This document shows, in pieces, positions 17,744 through 26,296 of a stretch of DNA of 64,000 bases. Both the position numbers and the translations under genes were made by a program. The notes beneath the pieces are model-generated. The model made no database searches, was not told the origin of the DNA, and saw only the letters and a program-made list of their open reading frames with translations. Position 1 is the first letter of the stretch. Each line of letters begins with the position of its first letter. Source of the stretch: BOG-938 sp048498155 (GTDB lineage Bacteria > Pseudomonadota > Alphaproteobacteria > Caulobacterales > Caulobacteraceae); the NCBI GenBank assembly GCA_048498155.1, contig JBEHYN010000010.1, forward strand, positions 1-64,000, in the 5' to 3' direction.

Positions 17744-18198
17744 ATCTCATCGCCCTGAACATCGAGCGCGCCCCAGACATGGCCGGGTTGCACGCCCAGG
17801 CCTTTGAGGCGCCATGGGACGCCCCGGCTATCGCCGCCCTGCTGGCGGGACCGGGGGTGTTCGCCCTGGCCGTCGAAGTCGGCGCGCGGCTGGAGGCCTT
17901 CATTCTGATGCGGGCCGTCGCCGGAGAGGCGGAAATCCTCACCTTAGCCACTGCGCCGGCCTCTCGCCGCCGGGGCTTCGCCCGCGCCCTGCTGGACGCA
18001 GCGCTGAAGCTGTCCGCCCAAGCCGGCGCCGAAAAGGTGTTCTTGGAAGTGGCGCACGACAACCGGGCGGCCATCGATCTTTATCAAGACTGCGATTTTC
18101 GCCCAACAGGGCGCCGTGCTGCCTACTATGCCCGCAAATCAGGCCCGCCGGGCGACGCCATTGTCCTGTCCCGCGCCCTTGATCCCACTGGCGCTTAA
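17740..18198 (+). CDS. rimI: ribosomal protein S18-alanine N-acetyltransferase RimI
   Basis: A 152-residue GNAT acetyltransferase. The acetyl-CoA loop is in ASRRRGFARALLDAAL, and FLEVAHDNRAAIDLYQDCDF is the RimI signature. It acetylates the N-terminal alanine of S18 in E. coli. It starts with GTG inside the tsaB stop region, implying translational coupling. Confidence 0.93.
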   Translation: MNLIALNIERAPDMAGLHAQAFEAPWDAPAIAALLAGPGVFALAVEVGARLEAFILMRAVAGEAEILTLATAPASRRRGFARALLDAALKLSAQAGAEKVFLEVAHDNRAAIDLYQDCDFRPTGRRAAYYARKSGPPGDAIVLSRALDPTGA

Positions 18199-18254
18199 CA
18201 GCGGCGGCCCTTGCGTTTATTCTGCCCATGCCCGGTGAAGGGCGAGGAGAGCCC

Positions 18255-18716
18255 TTGGACCGGATAGAGACGCTCTGCATCGAAAAGGGCCTGCGCATGA
18301 CCGAGCAGCGCCGGGTGGTGGCGCGTGTCTTGTCGGCAGCCAAGGATCACCCCGATGTCGAGGAACTGCATCGGCGGGCGCACAAGGTCGATCCGCACAT
18401 CTCCATCGCCACGGTCTATCGCACGGTGCGCCTGTTCGAGGAGGCCGGCATCATCGAACGCCACGACTTCCGCGACGGCCGCTCGCGCTACGAAGGGGCG
18501 CCGGACGTCCACCACGATCACTTGATCGACATGCGCACCGGCAAGGTGGTGGAGTTCGTCGACGCCGAAATCGAGGCCCTACAAAACGCCATCGCGAAGC
18601 GCTTGGGGTTCAAGCTGGTGGACCATCGGCTGGAACTGTACGGCGTGCCGATTGATGAGCAAACTCCTCTCCCCCTCGAGGGGGGAGAGGTCGGGAGTGG
18701 GGGTGTAGGGCGCTGA
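18255..18716 (+). CDS. fur: Fur-family iron-responsive regulator
   Basis: A 153-residue metalloregulator of the alphaproteobacterial Fur/Mur type. Winged-helix residues ISIATVYRTVRLFEEAGIIERHDF and the metal-site stretch APDVHHDHLI are clear. No CxxC structural zinc pair is present, usual in this branch. I use TTG 18255 (LDRIETLCIEKGLRMTEQRR) because GAGGAG lies just upstream and homologues begin here; ATG 18228 is an alternative. The last ~18 codons after LYGVPIDEQ are written by a palindromic repeat (18664-18822), so the C-terminal tail is not ancestral Fur sequence. Confidence 0.93.
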   Translation: MDRIETLCIEKGLRMTEQRRVVARVLSAAKDHPDVEELHRRAHKVDPHISIATVYRTVRLFEEAGIIERHDFRDGRSRYEGAPDVHHDHLIDMRTGKVVEFVDAEIEALQNAIAKRLGFKLVDHRLELYGVPIDEQTPLPLEGGEVGSGGVGR

Positions 18717-18822
18717 CGGATCAGGGTGAACCCTGGAGGCGCGCCGCCTCCTGCGCCGTTTCCGGAGGCCGCTGTGCGAACACCCCCATCCCTGCCCTTC
18801 CCCCCTGGAGGGGGAAGGAGCG
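18664..18822. repeat. G/C-tract palindromic element overlapping the fur 3' end
   Basis: Two arms of about 45 bases (18664-18710 and 18779-18822) are imperfect inverted repeats; each arm carries its own short palindrome of the form CCCCCTCGAGGGGG, then a GGGAGTGGGGGTG block. It is the same family as the element inside ybeY at 21890-22045 and of almost the same length (159 versus 156). The fur stop codon (18714-18716) is inside it. Confidence 0.75.
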
Positions 18823-18878
18823 CTATATTGGACCTCGTTTTACCACCCCTCGCCGTCGACCGCATGCTGGAAGCATTT

Positions 18879-18967
18879 TTCGAGGGTCTGGCCGCGTCAA
18901 GGACGAGGCTGCGCCTAGCCGCGCTGCGGTCGGCAGGGCCGATCCTTGACTCGACCAGACCCTCGAA
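18879..18967. repeat. 89-bp imperfect palindromic element, copy 2
   Basis: Arms 18879-18903 and 18943-18967 match at 23 of 25 bases. It shares the core GTCAAGG/GGCAGGGCCG/CCTTGAC and the exact length with copy 1 at 2107-2195, while the outermost 16 bases are unrelated between copies. It lies between fur and the RraB-like gene. The stretch 18717-19084 has no gene; it is filled by this element, the right arm of the element at 18664-18822 and a half repeat at 19012. Confidence 0.75.
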
Positions 18968-19011
18968 ATCAGACTCGCCATGCGATTGATGGCGGGATGT
19001 GCGAGGTTGTT

Positions 19012-19024
19012 CCGCTCATCCCGG
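19012..19024 (+). repeat. half copy of the GGGACCCAG-type repeat (left of RraB-like gene)
   Basis: CCGCTCATCCCGG here is exactly inverted at 19420-19432 (CCGGGATGAGCGG), so the two halves flank the RraB-like gene like terminal inverted repeats about 420 bases apart. The same end sequence bounds the full element at 11932-12076. The right half forms the last codons of the RraB-like protein. Confidence 0.55.
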
Positions 19025-19084
19025 CGAACGCCATCCGAGTTCGCGACCATGGCTTCCCTGCAACATGCGCAGCTGGAGACTCCG

Positions 19085-19441
19085 ATGCTTGCCGCCGATG
19101 AGGAACTCAACGCCCAAGTTCTCGCGCAAATGCGGGAAGGAGGAGATGACCTGTCGGCTATCCGTCCACTGGTCTTCCAGTTTGTTTTTCAGACTCGCGA
19201 GCTGGCACAGCGGTTCGCCGAAGATGTCGTGAAACGCGACCTGCAGGCGGTGGTCAGTGACGTGGGAGATGGCCCCGCAGCGGATTTGCCTTGGGACGTG
19301 GACGTCACCGTTGCGCTCAGGCCCGAGCTAGCGGCGATTTCTAGCCACGAGCGCGAGCTCGGCCAAATGGCCGACGCTTATCAGGGGAGAGGCGACGGCT
19401 GGTTCTGCGAGCGGATCACCCGGGATGAGCGGGTGGAGTAG
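19085..19441 (+). CDS. RraB-like ribonuclease E inhibitor family protein
   Basis: A 118-residue protein resembling the RraB domain: MLAADEELNAQVLAQMREGGDDLS, FVFQTRELAQRFAEDV, VDVTVALRPELAAISSHERELGQMADAYQGRGDGWFCE. RraB in E. coli binds RNase E and tunes RNA decay. I choose the ATG 19085 because GGAG lies 7 bases upstream and the family begins at this point; longer starts at 18980 and 19049 run through repeat-derived sequence. The last residues (RDERVE) come from a half repeat. Confidence 0.7.
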   Translation: MLAADEELNAQVLAQMREGGDDLSAIRPLVFQFVFQTRELAQRFAEDVVKRDLQAVVSDVGDGPAADLPWDVDVTVALRPELAAISSHERELGQMADAYQGRGDGWFCERITRDERVE

Positions 19442-19488
19442 CCCGACGCGCTTGCACCTGAAATGGACCAACCCCATAACCTAACCCC

Positions 19489-20825
<1,337 letters not shown>

Positions 20826-20829
<4 letters not shown>

Positions 20830-21800
20830 GCCCGGGCGCGCAAGAGTTCCTGGCCCTGCCCGACGAGGCGACACGGGCCGTGGCCGGCCCGAGCAGCCGA
20901 CATGCCGCCTTGATCGAAGACGCCTTCAATGTGCTGCTGGAGACGCCTGGCGGCGGGGTGTCCCTGCGCGGCGACGCCAAGGCGAGGGCCGTGGCCAAGC
21001 GTGCGGTCAAGGCTATTGCCGAGCGGGCAGCCTCCGGCGCGGCGGTCGATGAGGCCGATATACGCGTGGCTATTACCGCCGCGCGTACAGGCGGGGCTGG
21101 ACCGGGCGGCGCGGCCTTGCCCTTGGGTCGACGCGGCCCGATAGGCCCCAAGACGGCGGCGCAGGCAGCCTATCTGGACCTTTTGGCCGCCAGCGATCTG
21201 GTGTTCGGCATAGGCCCGGCGGGCACCGGCAAGACCTTCCTGGCCGTGGCGCACGGGGCTTCCCTCCTGCTGCGCGGCGAGGTGGACCGCCTTGTGGTTA
21301 CGCGCCCCGCCGTGGAGGCGGGCGAGCGGCTGGGGTTCTTGCCGGGCGATCTGACCGAAAAGGTCGATCCCTATATGGCCCCGGTGTGGGAAGCCCTGTC
21401 CGACATTCTTGGCCCCGACCAGCTTAGACGCCGCCGTGACAAGGGCGAGATCGAGGTGGCGCCCATAGCCTTCATGCGCGGACGCACGCTCAGCCACGCC
21501 TTCGTGGTGGTGGACGAGGCCCAGAACGCCTCGCGCCTGCAGATGAAGATGGTGCTGACCCGCCTGGGCGAAGGCGCGCGCATGGCGGTGACCGGCGATC
21601 CCAGCCAGGTGGACCTGCTCAACAGCGGGGATTCCGGCCTAGCGCACGCGGTTGGCATACTGGAAGGCGTCAAAGGCGTGGGCGTCGCGCGCTTCCGCGC
21701 CGAGGACGTGGTGCGCCATCCTCTGGTGGAGCGTATCGTGCGCGCCTACGACGCCGATTCCGCCCGCCAGGCCGGCCTGCCCACGCGCAGCCGGGACTGA
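20826..21800 (+). CDS. phoH: PhoH-family ATPase (YbeZ)
   Basis: A 324-residue P-loop ATPase with Walker A GPAGTGKTFLA, the PhoH block VTRPAVEAGERLGFLPGDL, Walker B-like VVVDEAQNAS and TGDPSQVDL. It is the usual partner of the endoribonuclease YbeY in RNA metabolism. The TTG start overlaps the miaB stop by four bases. The order phoH-ybeY-corC-lnt is a conserved bacterial block. Confidence 0.95.
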
Positions 21801-21803
21801 TCG

Positions 21804-22385
21804 GTGATTGAGGTGCAGATCGAAGACGAAGCATGGACCCGGGACCTGCCGGATGCGGAGGCGGTTGTGATCGCGGCGGCAGAGTATGCGCTCCTTCCCC
21901 CTCGATGGGGGAAGGGCAGGGATGGGGGTGGGCGCCCTGAGGAGGCCGAAAAGGCCCAAGAGGCTGCGTCGTCTCCCGCACCCGCCTTTCAGCGTTCTGC
22001 CTCCACCCCCATCCCCAACCCTTCCCCCATCGAGGGGGAAGGGAGCATCTCCATCCTCCTCACCGACGACGACGCCCTGGCCGAGCTCAACGGGCGGTTC
22101 CTCGGCAAGCCCACACCGACCAACGTCTTATCGTTTCCGGCCCCGGCCAATCCCGACGGCCATCTGGGCGATATCGCCCTGGCCTATGGCGTGTGCGCCC
22201 GTGAAGCCTCAGCGCAGGGCAAAACCCTGGCTCAACACCTGTCGCATCTGACGGTGCATGGTGTTTTGCATCTTCTAGGCTACGATCATCTGTCTGACGG
22301 CGAGGCTGAGGTCATGGAGACCTTGGAGCGCACCGTCCTGGAGGCCTTGGGCGTGCCCGACCCCTACGCCGTGGAACGGCATTGA
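21804..22385 (+). CDS. ybeY: endoribonuclease YbeY with in-frame palindromic-element insertion
   Basis: A 193-residue metal-dependent RNase for 16S rRNA maturation and quality control. The C-terminal catalytic motif HGVLHLLGYDH (H-x3-H-x5-H) and the block NVLSFPAP are intact. Between the N-terminal strand (MIEVQIEDEAW, ending near residue 29) and SISILLTDDD (near residue 81), about 52 residues rich in Pro, Gly, Glu and Ala replace what is normally a few residues. They are encoded by a 156-bp palindromic repeat (21890-22045), in frame and without stops. The insertion avoids the active site, so the enzyme may still work. The GTG start follows phoH by 3 bases. Confidence 0.92.
   Translation: MIEVQIEDEAWTRDLPDAEAVVIAAAEYALLPPRWGKGRDGGGRPEEAEKAQEAASSPAPAFQRSASTPIPNPSPIEGEGSISILLTDDDALAELNGRFLGKPTPTNVLSFPAPANPDGHLGDIALAYGVCAREASAQGKTLAQHLSHLTVHGVLHLLGYDHLSDGEAEVMETLERTVLEALGVPDPYAVERH
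21890..22045. repeat. 156-bp palindromic element lying in frame inside ybeY
   Basis: Arms 21890-21932 and 22002-22045 are near-perfect inverted repeats of about 43 bases. Each arm contains the small palindrome CTTCCCCCTCGATGGGGGAA and a GGATGGGGGTGG block. The length is a multiple of three and all codons are open in the ybeY frame. Related elements: 18664-18822 at the fur 3' end and a half copy after mdh at 39390-39421. Confidence 0.85.
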
Positions 22386-23326
22386 GCGCCGATATGTCCA
22401 GCGTCGATGATCCCCTGTCCGCCGCTCCGCCGCCCCTTCAACCCAGCTTGAGCCGGGGCGTGCGCGCCATGTTACGCCGTTGGCGGCGCGGCATGACCAA
22501 GGCCGACGCAAGCGCGGGTGCGCCGGACGCCGCTGATGCGCCCGCCGCCCCGCCGTCGCGGGTGGACATCGTCGACCAAGCCCAGGCGTTCAAGACCCTG
22601 AGGGTCAGCGAGGTGATGACGCCCCGCGCCGACATCATGGCGGTGGAGATATCTTCGCCCTTTGAGGCGGTGGTTCGCCAGTTCGCCGAGGTCGAGCATT
22701 CGCGCATGCCGGTCTATCGCGAGACGCTGGATGATCCGGTGGGCGTGGTCCACATCAAGGATGTGTTCAAGCTGCTGGCTGAAGACGGCGGCGGCCCCGC
22801 TCCGAGCGACCCGGTGCTGCACAGGCTCAGGCGCGACGCCCTCTATGTGCCCGGATCCATGCGGGCGGCCGATCTGCTGGTGCGGATGCAGAGCGCGCGC
22901 ATCCATCTGGCGCTGGTGATCGATGAGTTCGGCGGCACCGATGGCCTAGTCACCCTTGAAGACTTGGTCGAGGCGGTAGTCGGCGATATCGCCGACGAAC
23001 ACGACGACGCCGCATCCGTGCAGATCGATGTGCGGCCGGGCGGGGTGTTTGAGGCGGACGCGCGGGCCTCGTTGGAGTCGTTGGAAGAGGCCATGGGCCG
23101 GCCGATGACGCCCGAGGACCTGGCAGACGAGGACATCGACACCGTGGGCGGTCTGGTATCGGCCCTGGCGGGGCGGGTGCCCCAGCGCGGCGAGATCATT
23201 GCTCACCCCGACGGCCTGGAGTTCGAGGTCACGGACGCGGACCCGCGCCGGATCAAGCGCGTTCGGGTGCGGCCCACCACCGTCATCCCTCCCGTCGGCG
23301 CAGAATCGCCCGAAGCGGACGCGTGA
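22382..23326 (+). CDS. CorC/HlyC-type CBS-domain protein
   Basis: A 314-residue soluble protein with a tandem CBS pair (about residues 70-200: MTPRADIMAVE, PVYRETLDDPVGVVHIKDVF, IDEFGGTDGLVTLEDLVEAVVGDI) and a C-terminal CorC/transporter-associated domain. Members associate with Mg/Co efflux. It lacks membrane segments, so it is the CorC/YbeX form, consistent with its place between ybeY and lnt. The TTG start overlaps the ybeY stop; an ATG 12 bases on is the alternative. Confidence 0.9.
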   Translation: MSADMSSVDDPLSAAPPPLQPSLSRGVRAMLRRWRRGMTKADASAGAPDAADAPAAPPSRVDIVDQAQAFKTLRVSEVMTPRADIMAVEISSPFEAVVRQFAEVEHSRMPVYRETLDDPVGVVHIKDVFKLLAEDGGGPAPSDPVLHRLRRDALYVPGSMRAADLLVRMQSARIHLALVIDEFGGTDGLVTLEDLVEAVVGDIADEHDDAASVQIDVRPGGVFEADARASLESLEEAMGRPMTPEDLADEDIDTVGGLVSALAGRVPQRGEIIAHPDGLEFEVTDADPRRIKRVRVRPTTVIPPVGAESPEADA

Positions 23327-24915
23327 AACCATCGGCCGGCATGTTGCGAAGCAGCGCTCTTGCGCTGACAGCCGGCGCGGCGGCCGCCCTGGCCCATCCG
23401 CCCTTCGGTCTGTTGCCCGGATTGTTCGGCTACGGCCTGCTCTTGGCCTTGAGCGACCGGCCCGACCCGCTTAGGCCGCTGCGCTCGGCTTTCTGGCGCG
23501 GCTGGCTGGCCGGGGCGGTCTATTTCCTCATCGGCTGTTGGTGGGTGGCGCAGGCCTTTCTGGTGGACGCGGCCAAACAAGGTTGGATGGCCCCTTTCGC
23601 GATCTTAATCCTTGCGGGGGGCCTGGGCCTGTTCTGGGGCGCCGCCTGCCTCGCCTACGCCTGGTTCAAACCGGAAAATCCCTTATGGAAGGCGCTGGTG
23701 TTCGCCGGGACACTGTCAGCCGCCGAGTGGCTGCGCGGTCATGTGTTCACGGGGTTCCCCTGGAATTTGCCAGGCGAGACCTGGGCGGCCGGCTCGGCCC
23801 CGTCCCAGGCCGCGGCCTTAGTGGGCGCCTATGGCCTGACCTGGCTGACGCTGGTGATCGCCGCAGGCCTTAGCGCGCCGATCGCTTTTGGACGCAGCCG
23901 TCACAGCATCATGACGGCGTGCGCTTGCGCCCTGGCCCTGGCGGGCCTTTACGGTTTTGGCCTGACGCGGCTGGCCTATGCCCAGTCCACGGCGCCTGAC
24001 GCGCCCTTGTTGAGGATCGTCCAGGCCGACATTCCCCAAAAAATGTTGGAGAATCCAGCCAGTTTCGAGCTGATCCTGTCGCGCTATCTGCGCCTGACCG
24101 CCCGCCCGGCGCCTGACCGCCCCGCCATCGTCATCTGGCCGGAGGGGGCTCTGCCGATCTCGGCCAACGATACCTTGAGCGGCCAATCGTGGGTTTCCGT
24201 GGCCATCGCCCGTGCCTTGGGACCTGATCAGTTGCTGCTTATGGGGGCCTACCGCATCGCCGGCGCGCCCCCGGCGGCCCAATATTTCAACAGTCTGCTC
24301 GCTATTCGCCGTCAGGGCGAGGGCCTGACCCTGACGACCTTCTACGACAAGCACAGGCTGGTCCCCTTCGGCGAATACCTACCCTTTGAGGCCCTCATGG
24401 GCCGCCTGGGGATCAAGAAGCTGGTAAATGTGGGCGACGGCTTTTCCAGCGGCCGCCCGCCGGCGCCGATCTTGGCCCCCGGCGCTCCGGCCATGCAGCC
24501 TCTGATCTGCTACGAGGCCCTGTTCCCCGGCTTTACGCGCCAGGGCGCCGCATCGACCGGCATTCGCGCGCGCTGGATCGTCAATGTATCCGATGACGCC
24601 TGGTATGGCCCGACCAGCGGGCCCTGGCAGCACCTGAACCTGGCCAGTTACCGGGCCATTGAGGAAGGTCTGCCCATGGTGCGAGCGACCCCCACGGGGG
24701 TTTCCGCTCTGGTTGACGCCTATGGCCGTAGCCCTGCGGCCCTGCGCCTGGGCCTGGGCGCGCAAGGCGTCATCGACGCCCCCCTGCCGCCGGCCCTGGC
24801 TCCAACCCTCTATAATCGATACGGGGACATGGTGTTCGCCCTGATGCTTGCCCTGTCGCTGCTGGCGGCAAGCGTGCGCTGGCGGCCGTTTCCCACCGAT
24901 CACTTGCAGACATAA
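23323..24915 (+). CDS. lnt: apolipoprotein N-acyltransferase
   Basis: A 530-residue inner-membrane enzyme that adds the third acyl chain to lipoproteins. Six or more N-terminal membrane helices are followed by a periplasmic nitrilase-type domain with the catalytic triad visible as WPEGALP (Glu), TFYDKHRLVPFGEYLP (Lys) and LICYEALFPG (Cys), and a last C-terminal membrane helix. The GTG start overlaps corC by four bases. The final codons overlap a 16-base palindrome that may control metK. Confidence 0.95.
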   Translation: MKPSAGMLRSSALALTAGAAAALAHPPFGLLPGLFGYGLLLALSDRPDPLRPLRSAFWRGWLAGAVYFLIGCWWVAQAFLVDAAKQGWMAPFAILILAGGLGLFWGAACLAYAWFKPENPLWKALVFAGTLSAAEWLRGHVFTGFPWNLPGETWAAGSAPSQAAALVGAYGLTWLTLVIAAGLSAPIAFGRSRHSIMTACACALALAGLYGFGLTRLAYAQSTAPDAPLLRIVQADIPQKMLENPASFELILSRYLRLTARPAPDRPAIVIWPEGALPISANDTLSGQSWVSVAIARALGPDQLLLMGAYRIAGAPPAAQYFNSLLAIRRQGEGLTLTTFYDKHRLVPFGEYLPFEALMGRLGIKKLVNVGDGFSSGRPPAPILAPGAPAMQPLICYEALFPGFTRQGAASTGIRARWIVNVSDDAWYGPTSGPWQHLNLASYRAIEEGLPMVRATPTGVSALVDAYGRSPAALRLGLGAQGVIDAPLPPALAPTLYNRYGDMVFALMLALSLLAASVRWRPFPTDHLQT

Positions 24916-24927
24916 AGATATCTTTAT
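24912..24927. promoter_or_regulatory. 16-bp perfect palindrome upstream of metK, SahR/SamR-like operator
   Basis: ATAAAGATATCTTTAT is a perfect palindrome overlapping the lnt stop codon, 60 bases before metK. From memory it resembles operators of the ArsR-family SAM-cycle regulators (SahR/SamR) of proteobacteria, which control metK, metH and ahcY. No SAM riboswitch fold is evident in the short leader. Identification of the regulator is inference. Confidence 0.6.
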
Positions 24928-24986
24928 ATGATCTCCCCGACCCATCGGCCGCCCCTGGGCGGTCCTCTGTTTGCGGAGCCGCGCCC

Positions 24987-26150
24987 TTGAGCCGTTCGTC
25001 CTATATCTTCACCAGCGAAAGCGTCTCCGAAGGCCATCCGGATAAGGTCGCCGACCGAATCTCCGACACCGTGGTCGACGCATTCCTGAGCGCCGATCCC
25101 TATGCGCGCGTGGCGTGCGAGACCATGGTCACCACCAATCGCATCATCCTAGCCGGCGAAGTGCGCGGTCCTGAGGGTGTGGTTGAGTCCCTGGAGGAGA
25201 AGGTCCGGGCGGCGGTCAAGGACATCGGCTACGAGCAGGAAGGTTTCCATTGGAAGACGGCCGACTACGCCTGTTATCTGCACTCCCAGTCGGCCGATAT
25301 CGCCATGGGCGTGGACGCATCGGGCAATAAGGACGAGGGCGCCGGCGACCAGGGCATCATGTTCGGTTACGCCACCAATGAGACGCCCGAGCTCATGCCG
25401 GCGACCCTGCAGTATTCGCAGAACATCCTCTCGGTCCTAGCCAAGGCGCGCAAATCGGGCCTGGAATCAGGCCTGGAGCCGGACGCCAAGAGCCAGGTCA
25501 CCTTGCAGTACGAGAACTTCAAGCCGGTGCGGGCGACCTCCATCGTGCTGTCGACCCAACATAAAGAGGGTCTGACGCCTGCGGACGTGGCCGAGATCGT
25601 CAAGCCCTATATCGAAAAGGTGCTGCCCGAAGGCTTCATCGACGCGGCCACCGAATGGCACGTCAATCCCACCGGCAATTTCGTCATCGGCGGGCCGGAC
25701 GGCGACTGTGGCCTGACCGGACGCAAGATCATCGTGGATACCTACGGCGGGGCCGCGCCCCACGGCGGCGGCGCCTTCTCGGGCAAGGACCCGACCAAGG
25801 TCGACCGTTCGGCCGCCTATATGTGCCGTTACCTGGCCAAGAACGTGGTCGCGGCCGGTCTGGCCGACAAATGCACCATCCAGATCGGCTTCGCCATCGG
25901 GGTGTCCAAGCCGCTCAGCTTCTACGTGGACCTGGTGAACGGGCAGGTCGATCCGGCCAAGCTGGAGGAAGTCCTGCCCGAACTGGTGGGCGGCTGCACC
26001 CCTCGCGCCATTCGCGAGCATCTGAAGCTCAATCGCCCAGTCTACGCCCGCACCTCCGCCTACGGCCACTTCGGCCGCACTCCGGACTCCGACGGCGGCT
26101 TCTCCTGGGAGAAGATGGATCTGGTGGGTGAGTTGAAGGGGCTGGCTTAG
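24987..26150 (+). CDS. metK: S-adenosylmethionine synthase
   Basis: A 387-residue enzyme forming SAM from methionine and ATP. Signature motifs: SEGHPDKVADRISD, GAGDQGIMFGYATNE and the P-loop-like GGGAFSGKDPTKVDRSAAY. The TTG start at 24987 has GGAG about 10 bases upstream and begins the family sequence directly (MSRSSYIFTSESVSEGHP). A palindromic repeat begins 6 bases after the stop. Confidence 0.97.
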   Translation: MSRSSYIFTSESVSEGHPDKVADRISDTVVDAFLSADPYARVACETMVTTNRIILAGEVRGPEGVVESLEEKVRAAVKDIGYEQEGFHWKTADYACYLHSQSADIAMGVDASGNKDEGAGDQGIMFGYATNETPELMPATLQYSQNILSVLAKARKSGLESGLEPDAKSQVTLQYENFKPVRATSIVLSTQHKEGLTPADVAEIVKPYIEKVLPEGFIDAATEWHVNPTGNFVIGGPDGDCGLTGRKIIVDTYGGAAPHGGGAFSGKDPTKVDRSAAYMCRYLAKNVVAAGLADKCTIQIGFAIGVSKPLSFYVDLVNGQVDPAKLEEVLPELVGGCTPRAIREHLKLNRPVYARTSAYGHFGRTPDSDGGFSWEKMDLVGELKGLA

Positions 26151-26156
26151 ATAAAA

Positions 26157-26289
26157 GTCATTCTCGGGGCGCCTGAAAGGCGAGCCCAGGAACCCAGCCG
26201 CGAAGACCTCAACGCGCGATTTGGAGCCCAGCTTTAAAGTTATCGCTGCTGGGTCCCCGGATAAACGCTCCGCGTTTTCCGAGGATGAC
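26157..26289. repeat. 133-bp palindromic repeat of the GGGACCCAG type
   Basis: Outer arms GTCATTCTCGG (26157-26167) and CCGAGGATGAC (26279-26289) match at 10 of 11; inner arms GGAACCCAGC (26189-26198) and GCTGGGTCCC (26248-26257) at 9 of 10. It fills the gap between metK and the convergent aldo/keto reductase, where it may also end transcription. Such long intergenic palindromes are common in alphaproteobacterial genomes. Confidence 0.75.
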
Positions 26290-26296
26290 GCCGCGA

